Below, piece after piece: positions 7,794 through 14,447 of a stretch of 20,545 nucleotides of DNA; position 1 is the stretch's first letter, and every line of letters starts with the position of its first letter. A model generated the notes under the pieces. That model made no database searches and was not told the origin of the DNA. It was given only the letters and a program-made list of their open reading frames with translations. Location of the stretch: NCBI GenBank assembly GCA_035574175.1, contig DATLZB010000040.1, forward strand, positions 1-20,545. The letters are read 5' to 3'. Position numbers and translations under genes: made by a program. This stretch comes from DATLZB01 sp035574175. GTDB lineage: Bacteria > Pseudomonadota > Alphaproteobacteria > Rhizobiales > Hyphomicrobiaceae.

Positions 7794-7823
7794 CGGGCAC
7801 GCACCCTGGCTCGTGCGCCGGCC
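7791..7823 (+). other. strong hairpin directly after the SAM-II core
   Basis: GGCCGG (7791-7796) pairs with CCGGCC (7818-7823) and GCACG (7797-7801) with CGTGC (7812-7816), leaving one bulged G and a ten-base loop. Its 5' side starts at the last conserved bases of the riboswitch, so folding may compete with, or be shaped by, ligand binding. Confidence 0.55.
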
Positions 7824-7828
7824 TTCGG

Positions 7829-7857
7829 CCCGGCGTTGAAGTCGAGCCGGGGTTTTT
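7829..7857 (+). terminator. putative intrinsic terminator in the metZ leader
   Basis: CCCGGC (7829-7834) pairs with GCCGGG (7846-7851) around an eleven-base loop, and the hairpin is followed by TTTTT at 7853-7857. This is a plausible Rho-independent terminator between the riboswitch and metZ. CCCGGC could instead pair with GCCGGG at 7793-7798 in the previous hairpin, giving an alternative fold. Confidence 0.5.
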
Positions 7858-7892
7858 GTTTGGCCAGGTGCCAACGTGCAAGGGGAACGTCG

Positions 7893-9098
7893 ATGGCAGA
7901 CAACAAGAGGGAAACCACTAAGCCGCGGACCCTGCGGCCGGAGACACTGCTCGTGCACGGCGGCGCGCTCCGGTCGCAATTCGGCGAGACTTCGGAGGCG
8001 ATGTTCCTGACCCAGGGATATGTCTACGAGCGTGCGGAAGACGCCGAAGCGCTGTTCAAGGACGAGCGGCCGGGCTTCATCTATTCGCGCTTTTCCAACC
8101 CCACCGTCAGCATGTTCGAGGAGCGCATGCGGCTGCTGGAAGGCGCGGAGGCCGCGCGCGCCACTGCCACCGGCATGGCAGCGGTCACCGCCTCTCTACT
8201 GTCGATGCTCAAGGCCGGCGATCACGTGGTGGCAGCGCGCGCGCTGTTCGGCTCGTGCCGCTATGTGGTGGAGGATCTCTGTCCGCGCTTTGGGATCGCC
8301 TCGACGCTGGTGCACGGACCTGACATCGAGGCTTGGAAGAAGGCAGTCAGGCCCAACACGAAGGCCTTCTTTTTTGAGACCCCGGCCAACCCGACACTCG
8401 ACCTCGTCGATATCAAGGCGGTGTCCGAGATCGCCAAAAAGCTGGGCATTACCGTCATCGTCGACAATGTCTTTGCGACGCCGCTGCTGCAAAAGCCGCT
8501 GCAGCACGGCGCCGATGTCGTCGTCTATTCGGCGACCAAGCACATTGACGGGCAGGGGCGGTGTCTCGGCGGCGTAGTGCTGTCGTCGCAAAAATACCTC
8601 AAAGATCACCTGCACACGTTCCTGCGTCAGACCGGCCCCAGCATGAGCCCGTTCAACGCTTGGGTCATGCTGAAGAGCCTCGAGACGCTGCCGCTGCGGG
8701 TCAAGGCGCAGTGCGAGACGGCAGCCAAGCTCGCCGATTACCTGGCCGGGCGGCGCGGGCTCTCGCGCGTGCGGTACTGCGGGCGCGAGGACCATCCGCA
8801 GGCGGAGCTGGCGCGGCGGCAGATGACGGGCGGCGGCCAGGTGGTGACCTTCGATATCGAAGGCGGCAAGGCGGCCGCGTTCCGCTTCATGAATGCACTG
8901 GAGCTCGTCAAGATCTCGAACAATCTTGGTGACGCGAAAAGCCTCATCACGCATCCCGCGACTACCACACACCAGCGGCTCAAGCCGGAGGCGCGGGCCG
9001 AACTCGGCATCACCGACGGCATGGTGCGGCTCTCGGTCGGGCTCGAAGCCTTCGAGGATCTTGCCGCCGATATCGATGCGGCGCTGACCGCGGTGTGA
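7893..9098 (+). CDS. metZ: O-succinylhomoserine sulfhydrylase
   Basis: A 401-residue PLP enzyme of the Cys/Met metabolism family that makes homocysteine from an activated homoserine and sulfide, the direct-sulfhydrylation route to methionine. The PLP lysine is K216 in SATKHIDGQGRCLGG. FETPANPTLDLVDI, VIVDNVFATPLLQKPLQHGA and the C-terminal RLSVGLEAFEDLAADI are typical. The GRCLGG and QTGPSMSPFNAW sequences fit the MetZ subgroup rather than cystathionine synthase or lyase. The ATG at 7893 has AAGGGGA upstream; an in-frame ATG at 7782 lies inside the riboswitch and is not used. The SAM-II riboswitch supports the methionine role. The gene converges with the MFS gene, 19 bases between stops. Confidence 0.95.
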   Translation: MADNKRETTKPRTLRPETLLVHGGALRSQFGETSEAMFLTQGYVYERAEDAEALFKDERPGFIYSRFSNPTVSMFEERMRLLEGAEAARATATGMAAVTASLLSMLKAGDHVVAARALFGSCRYVVEDLCPRFGIASTLVHGPDIEAWKKAVRPNTKAFFFETPANPTLDLVDIKAVSEIAKKLGITVIVDNVFATPLLQKPLQHGADVVVYSATKHIDGQGRCLGGVVLSSQKYLKDHLHTFLRQTGPSMSPFNAWVMLKSLETLPLRVKAQCETAAKLADYLAGRRGLSRVRYCGREDHPQAELARRQMTGGGQVVTFDIEGGKAAAFRFMNALELVKISNNLGDAKSLITHPATTTHQRLKPEARAELGITDGMVRLSVGLEAFEDLAADIDAALTAV

Positions 9099-9117
9099 TG
9101 TGGCCGGGCGCCTGACA

Positions 9118-10335
9118 TCAGGACAGGGTCCCGTTCTTTGGCAAGCGGCTGCGGATCAGGACGAGGCCCGCGAGCGCCGCGGCCGCGAAGCCGGCGCCAG
9201 CCAAGAAGGTGCCCTGTGGGCCCATCCAGTCCCACAGCGTTCCAGCAATGAGGCTTGCTGCCAGGATCGCCCCTCCGCAGATGAGGTTGAACACGCCGAA
9301 GGCCGTTCCGCGCAGCTCGGCCGGGGCGGTGTCGGCGACGAGGGTGGCAAGGAGCCCCTGCGTCAATCCCAGGTGGAGGCCCCAGGCAGCCACGCCGACG
9401 GCGACGGCGGGCAGGCTCTCGGCGGTGGCAAGGAGCAGGTCGGCGAGGATGAGCACGATCAGTCCGGCGAGGAGGAGGGCGCCGCGACCCAAGCGGTCGG
9501 ACAGCACGCCCGCAGGGTAGGCCGCCAGCGCATAGACGATGTTCATCAGCACGAGCACGGCCGGGATGAGGGCGACCGAGAGGCCCACAGATTGCGCCTT
9601 GAGCAGTAGAAAGGCCTCGCTGAAGCGCGCGAGCGTGAACACGGCGGCTAACGCCACCACCCACCAGTAGGCACTGCCGAGCCGGCCCAGCTCTGGCCGG
9701 CTGATCGGATTGCCGATCCGGCGCAGGTCGGCGGGGCGCTGCGGCTCGCGCACTGCAAGGACGATCAAAAGCAGGGACAGGAATGCCGGCGCCACCGCGA
9801 CCCAGAACACGAACCTAAAGTTGTCGGCGGTCACCAGCATGAGACCGATGGCGAGCAGCGGCCCGAGAAAGGCGCCGACCGTGTCAAGGGATTGCCGCAA
9901 GCCGAAACTCGCGCCTCGCAGATGCAGCGGGCTCAGGTCGGCCACTAGCGCGTCGCGGGGCGCACCGCGAATGCCCTTGCCGACACGGTCAATGAAGCGC
10001 GCCGCAATGAGCCAGCCCACCGACGGCGCGAGTGGAAAGACTGGCTTGGTGAAGGCGGCAAGACCGTAGCCCAGCGCGGCAAGCAGCTTGCGTCTTCCGA
10101 GCCAGTCGCTCAGTGCGCCGGAGAAGACCCTCGTGATGAGCGCGGTGGCCTCGGCAACACCTTCGATCACGCCGACGGTCAGCGCGGAGGTTCCCAGCAC
10201 AGCGACGAGGTAGATGGGCAGAAGGGCATGGATCATCTCTGAGGACACGTCCATCAGCAGCGACACGAAGCCAAGCACCCAAACGCCGGCCGGGATGTCG
10301 CGCCAGCTCGACTTGGCAGCAGGAGTGGCAACCAT
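9118..10335 (-). CDS. major facilitator superfamily transporter
   Basis: A 405-residue inner-membrane protein with about 12 hydrophobic segments. MDVSSEMIHALLPIYL lies in the first helix. The loop-2 motif appears as GALSDWLGRRK between helices 2 and 3 and again as GVLSDRLGRGALL in the second half, so both halves of the fold are complete. RFIDRVGKGIRGAPRDALVA is characteristic of one MFS subgroup of unknown substrates. It starts 15 bases after the ChrB-domain gene stop, so the two are probably co-transcribed and translationally coupled; its own ribosome site is weak. Chromate or another oxyanion is a possible substrate only by association with the ChrB domain; this is not a ChrA (CHR family) transporter. 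Confidence 0.92.
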   Translation of the reverse strand: MVATPAAKSSWRDIPAGVWVLGFVSLLMDVSSEMIHALLPIYLVAVLGTSALTVGVIEGVAEATALITRVFSGALSDWLGRRKLLAALGYGLAAFTKPVFPLAPSVGWLIAARFIDRVGKGIRGAPRDALVADLSPLHLRGASFGLRQSLDTVGAFLGPLLAIGLMLVTADNFRFVFWVAVAPAFLSLLLIVLAVREPQRPADLRRIGNPISRPELGRLGSAYWWVVALAAVFTLARFSEAFLLLKAQSVGLSVALIPAVLVLMNIVYALAAYPAGVLSDRLGRGALLLAGLIVLILADLLLATAESLPAVAVGVAAWGLHLGLTQGLLATLVADTAPAELRGTAFGVFNLICGGAILAASLIAGTLWDWMGPQGTFLAGAGFAAAALAGLVLIRSRLPKNGTLS

Positions 10336-10350
10336 GGTGATCTTTGGCGG

Positions 10351-10893
10351 CTATCGGTTCTCGTCGTGGGCGTCGAAGACGCGCTGGGCGTATGATTCGA
10401 GCAGAGCCTCGCAGGCCGCCAGGCGTTGCTCGGCTTCGGAGCGCAGGGGTGCGCCGTAGAAGTCGAGCTTTTTTATCTTGTCGAGCCACCCCTGGAGCTT
10501 CTTCAGGTCGACGTCGTTCTCCTCGAGCTCGGCGTAGGTGAAGTGCCGTGCCTTGACCTCTTTGGCGATCTCGGCCTCAAAGTCGTTACACTTGTCCAGG
10601 AACTCGGTGTAATCCTCGTTGCGGTCGGATTTGAACCTCGCTACCACCTTCTGCTCTTGCGCCCGGTTGATCGCGATTGTCTCCAGGATGACGGCCTCGC
10701 CGCGCATCTCGGCAATGTCGTTCTCGATCATCTTGAGGCGGCGCACATGATCGTCGGTTCTGGGCAGCAGGCAGACTCCGCTCTGCAGATAAACGGCACC
10801 CATGCCCTTCAGCTTGCGCCAGAGGGCGACGCGGCTACGCGCCGGCTCGGGTGGCACCTTGTAGATCAGCAACAACCAGCTCATGTCGCTCAC
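10351..10893 (-). CDS. ChrB N-terminal-domain protein (chromate resistance type)
   Basis: A 180-residue cytoplasmic protein. Residues 5-43 (WLLLIYKVPPEPARSRVALW and onward to YLQSGVCLLP) match the N-terminal domain of chromate resistance protein ChrB. The rest is charged and helical (about 45-175). The C-terminal ChrB domain, which completes the usual protein of roughly 300 residues, is missing, so this is a stand-alone N-domain. ChrB has been described as a chromate-responsive regulator. Here the domain precedes an MFS gene instead of chrA. The start used is GTG 10893; an in-frame ATG at 10884 is equally possible and neither has a strong ribosome site. A perfect inverted repeat overlaps the promoter just upstream, which suggests autoregulation or a nearby repressor. 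Confidence 0.8.
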   Translation of the reverse strand: MSDMSWLLLIYKVPPEPARSRVALWRKLKGMGAVYLQSGVCLLPRTDDHVRRLKMIENDIAEMRGEAVILETIAINRAQEQKVVARFKSDRNEDYTEFLDKCNDFEAEIAKEVKARHFTYAELEENDVDLKKLQGWLDKIKKLDFYGAPLRSEAEQRLAACEALLESYAQRVFDAHDENR

Positions 10894-10906
10894 GTGACAC
10901 TTCTAC

Positions 10907-10922
10907 TGTAACCATCGTTACA
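10907..10922. promoter_or_regulatory. palindromic operator in front of the ChrB-domain gene
   Basis: TGTAACCATCGTTACA has perfect six-base arms (TGTAAC and GTTACA) around four bases. It starts 14 bases upstream of the GTG at 10893 and overlaps the predicted -10 and start of transcription, the usual place for a repressor. The binding protein is unknown. Confidence 0.6.
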
Positions 10923-10945
10923 TGATTCTTGTATCAGATTGTCGC
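10917..10945 (-). promoter_or_regulatory. probable promoter of the ChrB-domain/MFS operon
   Basis: On the minus strand GCGACA (10940-10945) is followed after 17 bases by TGTAAC (10917-10922). Each matches consensus at about four of six positions. The -10 is one arm of the palindromic operator. A GATTC (GANTC) methylation-type site lies in the spacer at 10924-10928. Confidence 0.4.
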
Positions 10946-11025
10946 AGGCGGACGCCGAGGTCGCGCTCGCCGTTGGAGCGGACGCAGCATCAGTCGCGTG
11001 GGTGGCGCCGCCAGGGAACTGTGCC

Positions 11026-11031
11026 TACAAT
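11026..11031 (+). promoter_or_regulatory. possible -10 element of apaG
   Basis: TACAAT lies about 45 bases before the apaG ATG and matches the -10 consensus at five of six positions. No convincing -35 is seen at the right spacing, so this is tentative. Confidence 0.3.
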
Positions 11032-11075
11032 CGGCGTGCTGGGCGTGCGACGGGGCGGGTCTAGGGGTCAATCCC

Positions 11076-11468
11076 ATGTACGAGGCGGTCACGCGCGGTA
11101 TTCGCGTCCGGGTCACGCCGATCTATGTCCCCGAGCAGTCGGAGCCCAACGACGACTACTATTTTTGGGCGTACACGGTGGAGATCAGCAACGAGGGTAC
11201 GTGTACGGTCCAGCTCAAGTCGCGCTACTGGCGGATCACCGATGCGCAGGGACAGACGCAGGAGGTGCGCGGGCCGGGTGTGGTCGGGCAAACGCCGGCG
11301 ATCGCGCCCGGCGCCAGCTATTCGTATACGTCGGGGTGCCCGTTGCGGACGCCGCAGGGGATGATGGTCGGCAGTTACCAAATGGTGGATGAGGAAGGGG
11401 AGATGTTCGATGTCGCCATTCCCGCGTTCTCGCTCGACAGTCCATTCGTGCGCCAGCGGCTGAATTGA
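11076..11468 (+). CDS. apaG: ApaG family protein
   Basis: A 130-residue single-domain protein with the fibronectin-III-like ApaG fold. It begins MYEAVTRGIRVRVTPIYVPE and contains YFWAYTVEISNEG, the SRYWRITDAQG strand, GPGVVGQTPAIAPGASYSYT and the SYQMVDEEGEMFDVAIPAFS ending, all family hallmarks. ApaG is linked genetically to Co2+/Mg2+ efflux and to Ap4A metabolism in enterobacteria, but its biochemical activity is not settled. The ATG at 11076 has AGGGG nine bases upstream; longer in-frame readings upstream have no family similarity. It diverges from the ChrB-domain gene and converges with argF across a 294-base gap. Confidence 0.93.
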   Translation: MYEAVTRGIRVRVTPIYVPEQSEPNDDYYFWAYTVEISNEGTCTVQLKSRYWRITDAQGQTQEVRGPGVVGQTPAIAPGASYSYTSGCPLRTPQGMMVGSYQMVDEEGEMFDVAIPAFSLDSPFVRQRLN

Positions 11469-11762
11469 GAGGGGTTGACTGCCGCCGCCGCCCCCTTTCG
11501 TCATGCCGATTTCGAATCGCAGTCCTGGGTAAACTGCGGCGGGCGCCTACGCTAGGTGCCGCTTAGGTGGCGAGACAGTGATGCACCGCAGACACCGAAA
11601 CCCTCCCGATGCGGCAAGCGCGGAGACGAGAAAGGTCCTAGACAGCCTCATCGCAAGATCACGCCCTGCGGTTCGGCTCGCAGGAAAGCAGGAGGGGCGG
11701 CCAGGTACATGAGGCTGGCTTGAGGAGGAAGTAGTGAAGCGCTCGGCAAACGGCTTAATCCG
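11469..11762. other. 294-base gap between convergent apaG and argF
   Basis: No credible gene is seen. It holds two small hairpins just after apaG: CGCAGT (11518-11523) with ACTGCG (11533-11538), and GGCGCCTA (11542-11549) with TAGGTGCC (11553-11560, one G-U pair, three-base loop). Neither is followed by a T-run, so they are weak transcript-end candidates. A GAATC site overlaps the first at 11514-11518. Confidence 0.4.
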
Positions 11763-12686
11763 TCACTTGCCGTCGAGGCACCAGGCAAGGATGGCCTTCT
11801 CCGCGTGGAGACGGTTCTCTGCTTCGTCGAACACTACCGACTGCGGGCCGTCAATGACGCCTGCGCTGACTTCGTGCCCGCGGTAAGCCGGCAGGCAGTG
11901 CATGAAAATGGCGTCTTTGGCCGCCTTCTTCATGAGCGCCTCGTCGACGGCGTAGGGGCTCAGCAACTGGCGGCGGCGTGGTTCGTCGGTTTGACCCATC
12001 GAGACCCAGGTGTCGGTGACCACGCAGTCGGCGCCCTTAACCGCCTCGGCCGCGTCATCCGTGATTGTCACGTCGCCGCCCTCCTGGCGCGCCCAGGCGA
12101 CAAGCGCCGGATCCGGGTTGAGCTGGGGTGGCGCGCCGATGCGCAGCGCAAAGCCGAAGCGGGCCGCAGCGTGCATCCAGGACGCCGCGACGTTGTTGCC
12201 GTCGCCGACCCAGGCCACAGTGCGGCCTTTGATCGGGCCCTTCGACTCCTCGAAGGTCATGATGTCGGCGACGACCTGGCAGGGGTGGCTCTTATCGGTC
12301 AAGCCGTTGATGACCGGAACAGTCGCATTGGCGGCGAGCTCGACCAGCGTTTCATGCCTGTTGGCGCGGAGAACGATGGCGTCCGCATAGCGGGAGAGCA
12401 CGCGTGCCGTGTCGGCCGTCGTCTCGCCACGACCCAACTGAAGATCGGTGTGGTTCAGCGCGATCGTCTGGCCGCCCAATTGGCGCATGGCGACATCGAA
12501 GGAGACGCGAGTGCGGGTCGACGGCTTCTCGAAGATCATGACCAGCACCGCTTCGCCGATGCCCGCCGGCCGCAGGGCAGTGGGTACCCGCTTGCCAGCG
12601 CGCTTCATAGCATGTGCGTTGTCGACGATCGCCCGCAGCGTCGCTGCGTCAATGCCGTCGAGATCGAGAAAATGGCGAGGCGCCAT
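11763..12686 (-). CDS. argF: ornithine carbamoyltransferase
   Basis: A 307-residue cytoplasmic enzyme converting ornithine and carbamoyl phosphate to citrulline in arginine synthesis. The carbamoyl-phosphate loop is STRTR at residues 56-60. Other hallmarks are DLQLGRGETTADTARVLSRY, LTDKSHPCQVVADI, the ornithine-side DTWVSMGQ, and HCLPAYRG near the C-terminus. ATG 12686 gives the usual MAPRHFLDLD start and has GAGGAG 12 bases upstream; an in-frame TTG at 12698 directly abuts that ribosome site, so it is unlikely. It lies 30 bases after argD on the same strand, an obvious operon. In many relatives hslO follows argF; here apaG converges instead. Confidence 0.96.
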   Translation of the reverse strand: MAPRHFLDLDGIDAATLRAIVDNAHAMKRAGKRVPTALRPAGIGEAVLVMIFEKPSTRTRVSFDVAMRQLGGQTIALNHTDLQLGRGETTADTARVLSRYADAIVLRANRHETLVELAANATVPVINGLTDKSHPCQVVADIMTFEESKGPIKGRTVAWVGDGNNVAASWMHAAARFGFALRIGAPPQLNPDPALVAWARQEGGDVTITDDAAEAVKGADCVVTDTWVSMGQTDEPRRRQLLSPYAVDEALMKKAAKDAIFMHCLPAYRGHEVSAGVIDGPQSVVFDEAENRLHAEKAILAWCLDGK

Positions 12687-12716
12687 GGCCGCAATCAACT
12701 CCTCAGCTGCGAGAGT

Positions 12717-13952
12717 TTATGCGGGCGCGGGCGCAAGCCGGCGCAGGGCCCTGGACACGCGGCCGGCGCCTTCCGCGATCTCCGCATCGCTCACGTTGAG
12801 AGGCGGCAAGAGCCGAACCACATTGTCGCCCGCTCCCGCCGTGAGCAGCCGCTCCTCAAGGCAGGCCCGAATAACGTCGCCCGACGGACTCTTCACCCGG
12901 ATGCCGGTGAGGAGGCCCATGCCGCGCACCTCCAGGAGCTCGTTCGGGTGCTCGGTTTGCACACGCGCCAGGGCCTGCTTCAAGCGCAGTGCCTTCTCCT
13001 GAACAACCTCGAGGAAGCCCGGCTCCAGCACGACGTCGAGAACGGCGTTGGCCACGGCCATGGCCAGCGGGTTGCCCCCATAGGTCGAGCCGTGCGTGCC
13101 CACAGTCATGCCCTTGGCTGCCTCCTCGGTGGCGAGGAGCGCCCCGACCGGGAAGCCGCCGCCAATGCCTTTGGCGACGGCCATGATGTCGGGCGTTACG
13201 TCGGCCCACTCGTGTGCGAATAACTTGCCGGTGCGACCCATGCCGGTCTGCACCTCGTCAAGGACGAAAAGCAGACCGTGTCTGTCGCACAGGGCGCGTA
13301 GCTCGGCGAGGCGTTCGGGGGGAAGGGTGCGGACGCCGCCTTCTCCCTGGACGGGCTCGATCATGATGGCCGCTGTGTGCGGTCCAACGGCGCGTTCTGC
13401 GGCGGCGAGGTCTCCGAAAGGCACGATGTCGAAGCCAGGCATGTGGGGGGCAAAGCCCTCAAGGTATTTGGCATTGCCGGCGGCTGCGATGGTGGCGAGC
13501 GTGCGGCCGTGGAAGGCGCCCTCGAAAGTGATAATGCGGTTCCGCTCAGGGTGGCCGCAGACGTAGTGGTAGCGGCGCGCCATCTTGATCGCGCCTTCGC
13601 AGGCCTCCGCGCCGGAGTTGCAGAAGAAGGCCCGGTCGGCAAAGGTTGCCGCGCAGAGCCGCTCGGCGAGCCGCTCTTGACCGGCAATGCGGAACAGGTT
13701 GGACGTGTGCCAAAGTTTGTTAGCCTGCTCGGTAAGCGCGGAGACGAGCCGGGGATGGGCGTGCCCAAGCGCGTTCACAGCAACACCGCTCGCGAAATCG
13801 AGGTAGCGCTCGCCTCGCGTCGAGATGAGCCAGGAGCCCTCGCCGCGCTCGAAAACAATGTCAAGGCGCGCGTAGGTGCCAAGCACAGCATTGGAGGGAG
13901 AGGAGGCCCCGGGCTGTGGGTTTGCCCGCGCGTCCGGAGCGGACTTCGGCAT
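12717..13952 (-). CDS. argD: acetylornithine aminotransferase
   Basis: A 411-residue class-III PLP aminotransferase that makes N-acetylornithine in arginine synthesis and may also serve lysine synthesis as succinyldiaminopimelate aminotransferase. Visible motifs are FFCNSGAEACEGAIKMAR, TFEGAFHGRT, IEPVQGEGGV, FVLDEVQTGMGRTG, the PLP lysine K261 in AVAKGIGGGFP, and GTHGSTYGGNPLA. The first 22 or so residues are a Pro/Ala/Ser-rich extension before the conserved YARLDIVFERGEG. ATG 13952 has GGGAG eight bases upstream; an in-frame TTG at 13976 lies inside the T-run of the leader hairpin and is rejected. argF follows 30 bases later. A terminator-like hairpin sits directly in front of the gene. Confidence 0.96.
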   Translation of the reverse strand: MPKSAPDARANPQPGASSPSNAVLGTYARLDIVFERGEGSWLISTRGERYLDFASGVAVNALGHAHPRLVSALTEQANKLWHTSNLFRIAGQERLAERLCAATFADRAFFCNSGAEACEGAIKMARRYHYVCGHPERNRIITFEGAFHGRTLATIAAAGNAKYLEGFAPHMPGFDIVPFGDLAAAERAVGPHTAAIMIEPVQGEGGVRTLPPERLAELRALCDRHGLLFVLDEVQTGMGRTGKLFAHEWADVTPDIMAVAKGIGGGFPVGALLATEEAAKGMTVGTHGSTYGGNPLAMAVANAVLDVVLEPGFLEVVQEKALRLKQALARVQTEHPNELLEVRGMGLLTGIRVKSPSGDVIRACLEERLLTAGAGDNVVRLLPPLNVSDAEIAEGAGRVSRALRRLAPAPA

Positions 13953-13974
13953 GTCGGCCACTCCCGTGGCAATC

Positions 13975-13998
13975 AAAAAAGCCGCCTCTCGCGGCGGC
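13975..13998 (-). terminator. terminator-like hairpin in the argD leader
   Basis: Read on the minus strand, GCCGCC (13998-13993) and GGCGGC (13986-13981) form a perfect GC stem around GCGAGA, followed at once by TTTTTT (13980-13975). This is a textbook intrinsic terminator, ending only 22 bases before the argD ATG and pointing into the gene. It could block read-through from upstream or act as an attenuator of argD-argF. Confidence 0.7.
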
Positions 13999-14029
13999 CC
14001 GTCAGCATGGTTAGCACGGCCGAGGCCGC

Positions 14030-14035
14030 TGTCAA
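14030..14035 (-). promoter_or_regulatory. possible -35 of the argD-argF promoter
   Basis: TTGACA on the minus strand is a perfect -35 hexamer. The best -10 at 16-base spacing is TAACCA (14008-14013), a poor match. If used, transcription would start near 14001 and the terminator-like hairpin would form at the very 5' end of the mRNA. Confidence 0.35.
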
Positions 14036-14040
14036 TGTGC

Positions 14041-14076
14041 CCCAGTCAACTGATGTGTGAGGACATCAGTTGTGGG
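14041..14076. repeat. long inverted repeat upstream of argD
   Basis: CAACTGATGT (14047-14056) and ACATCAGTTG (14063-14072) are perfect ten-base arms around GTGAGG. CCCA (14041-14044) and TGGG (14073-14076) extend the pairing past a two-base bulge. It is too strong to be chance background and has no T-run on either side, so an operator or RNA structure is more likely than a terminator. Confidence 0.6.
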
Positions 14077-14239
14077 TTTCATCTACAAAACATACAGCGA
14101 ACGGCAAGTGTAATCGTGTCGAATCAGACACACACAACGGGCAATACAGTGTGGATCGGGTGAGCCGCCTTGTAGCGAAAAAAATGGATGTAGTAGGTTC
14201 GAGCCCGTCCGGCGCCTAAATCTCGCGTTGCGGGCAGTC

Positions 14240-14245
14240 TATACT
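14240..14245 (+). promoter_or_regulatory. possible gcrA promoter -10 within an imperfect inverted repeat
   Basis: TATACT is a good -10 hexamer. It sits in GGGCAGT-CTAT-ACTGTCC (14232-14249), whose arms match at six of seven positions, so a regulator could bind over it. No good -35 lies 16-18 bases upstream. Transcription would start near 14252 and leave a leader of about 195 bases before gcrA. Confidence 0.4.
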
Positions 14246-14267
14246 GTCCTGGCCGGGCCCTGCGTGC

Positions 14268-14288
14268 GGGAGCGGTGTTATCGCTCCC
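14268..14288 (+). other. hairpin in the gcrA leader
   Basis: GGGAGCG (14268-14274) pairs perfectly with CGCTCCC (14282-14288) around a seven-base loop. No T-run follows. It would lie near the 5' end of the predicted gcrA mRNA. Confidence 0.45.
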
Positions 14289-14398
14289 TCTGTCTCACGC
14301 GTCGGTTGAGTTCACGTCTCCAGTAGCAGCGTCGGTAGCAGTCTCGCCGGAGTGTCAGCGGGCGACGGATTCGCTCGTGCCATCCCGCCGGGACCGAG

Positions 14399-14418
14399 CG
14401 CGCCCTCGGACGGGCGCG
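14399..14418 (+). other. GC hairpin just before the gcrA ribosome site
   Basis: CGCGCCC (14399-14405) pairs perfectly with GGGCGCG (14412-14418) around TCGGAC, followed by the moderately T-rich GTTTCGTTGCGGTTT. It ends 17 bases before the ribosome site AGGGAGAAA and could be a weak terminator, the end of a separate short RNA, or a leader structure. Confidence 0.45.
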
Positions 14419-14447
14419 GTTTCGTTGCGGTTTATAGGGAGAAATCA

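Larger units (their letters stand above)
7572..7892. other. divergent regulatory region between the membrane protein gene and metZ
   Basis: This 321-base stretch has no gene of its own. From left to right it holds the ribosome site and promoter of the leftward membrane protein gene, the rightward metZ promoter (7695-7723), a SAM-II riboswitch (about 7738-7793), two hairpins (7791-7823 and 7829-7857), and the metZ ribosome site AAGGGGA (7880-7886). Confidence 0.7.
13953..14447. other. 495-base intergenic region between argD and gcrA
   Basis: No protein-coding gene is supported. From the left it holds the argD ribosome site and terminator-like hairpin (13975-13998), a minus-strand TTGACA (14030-14035) as possible argD -35, a long inverted repeat (14041-14076), GANTC sites at 14121-14125 and 14368-14372, a tRNA T-arm-like scrap (14193-14217), a TATACT -10 for gcrA within an imperfect inverted repeat (14232-14249), two leader hairpins (14268-14288 and 14399-14418), and the gcrA ribosome site. 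Confidence 0.6.

Noticed and set aside
9111..9122. CCTGACATCAGG palindrome between metZ and the MFS gene
   Set aside because: Five-base arms with a two-base centre and no T-run; too weak to call a terminator.
11733..11762. GAGGAGG followed by GTG near the argF end, plus strand
   Set aside because: It looks like a ribosome site, but the frame that follows runs antisense into argF and encodes nothing recognisable.
11805..13223. 472-codon open frame on the plus strand across argF and argD
   Set aside because: Spans two genes with intact catalytic motifs on the other strand; the product is Arg/His/Gly-rich without any fold signal.
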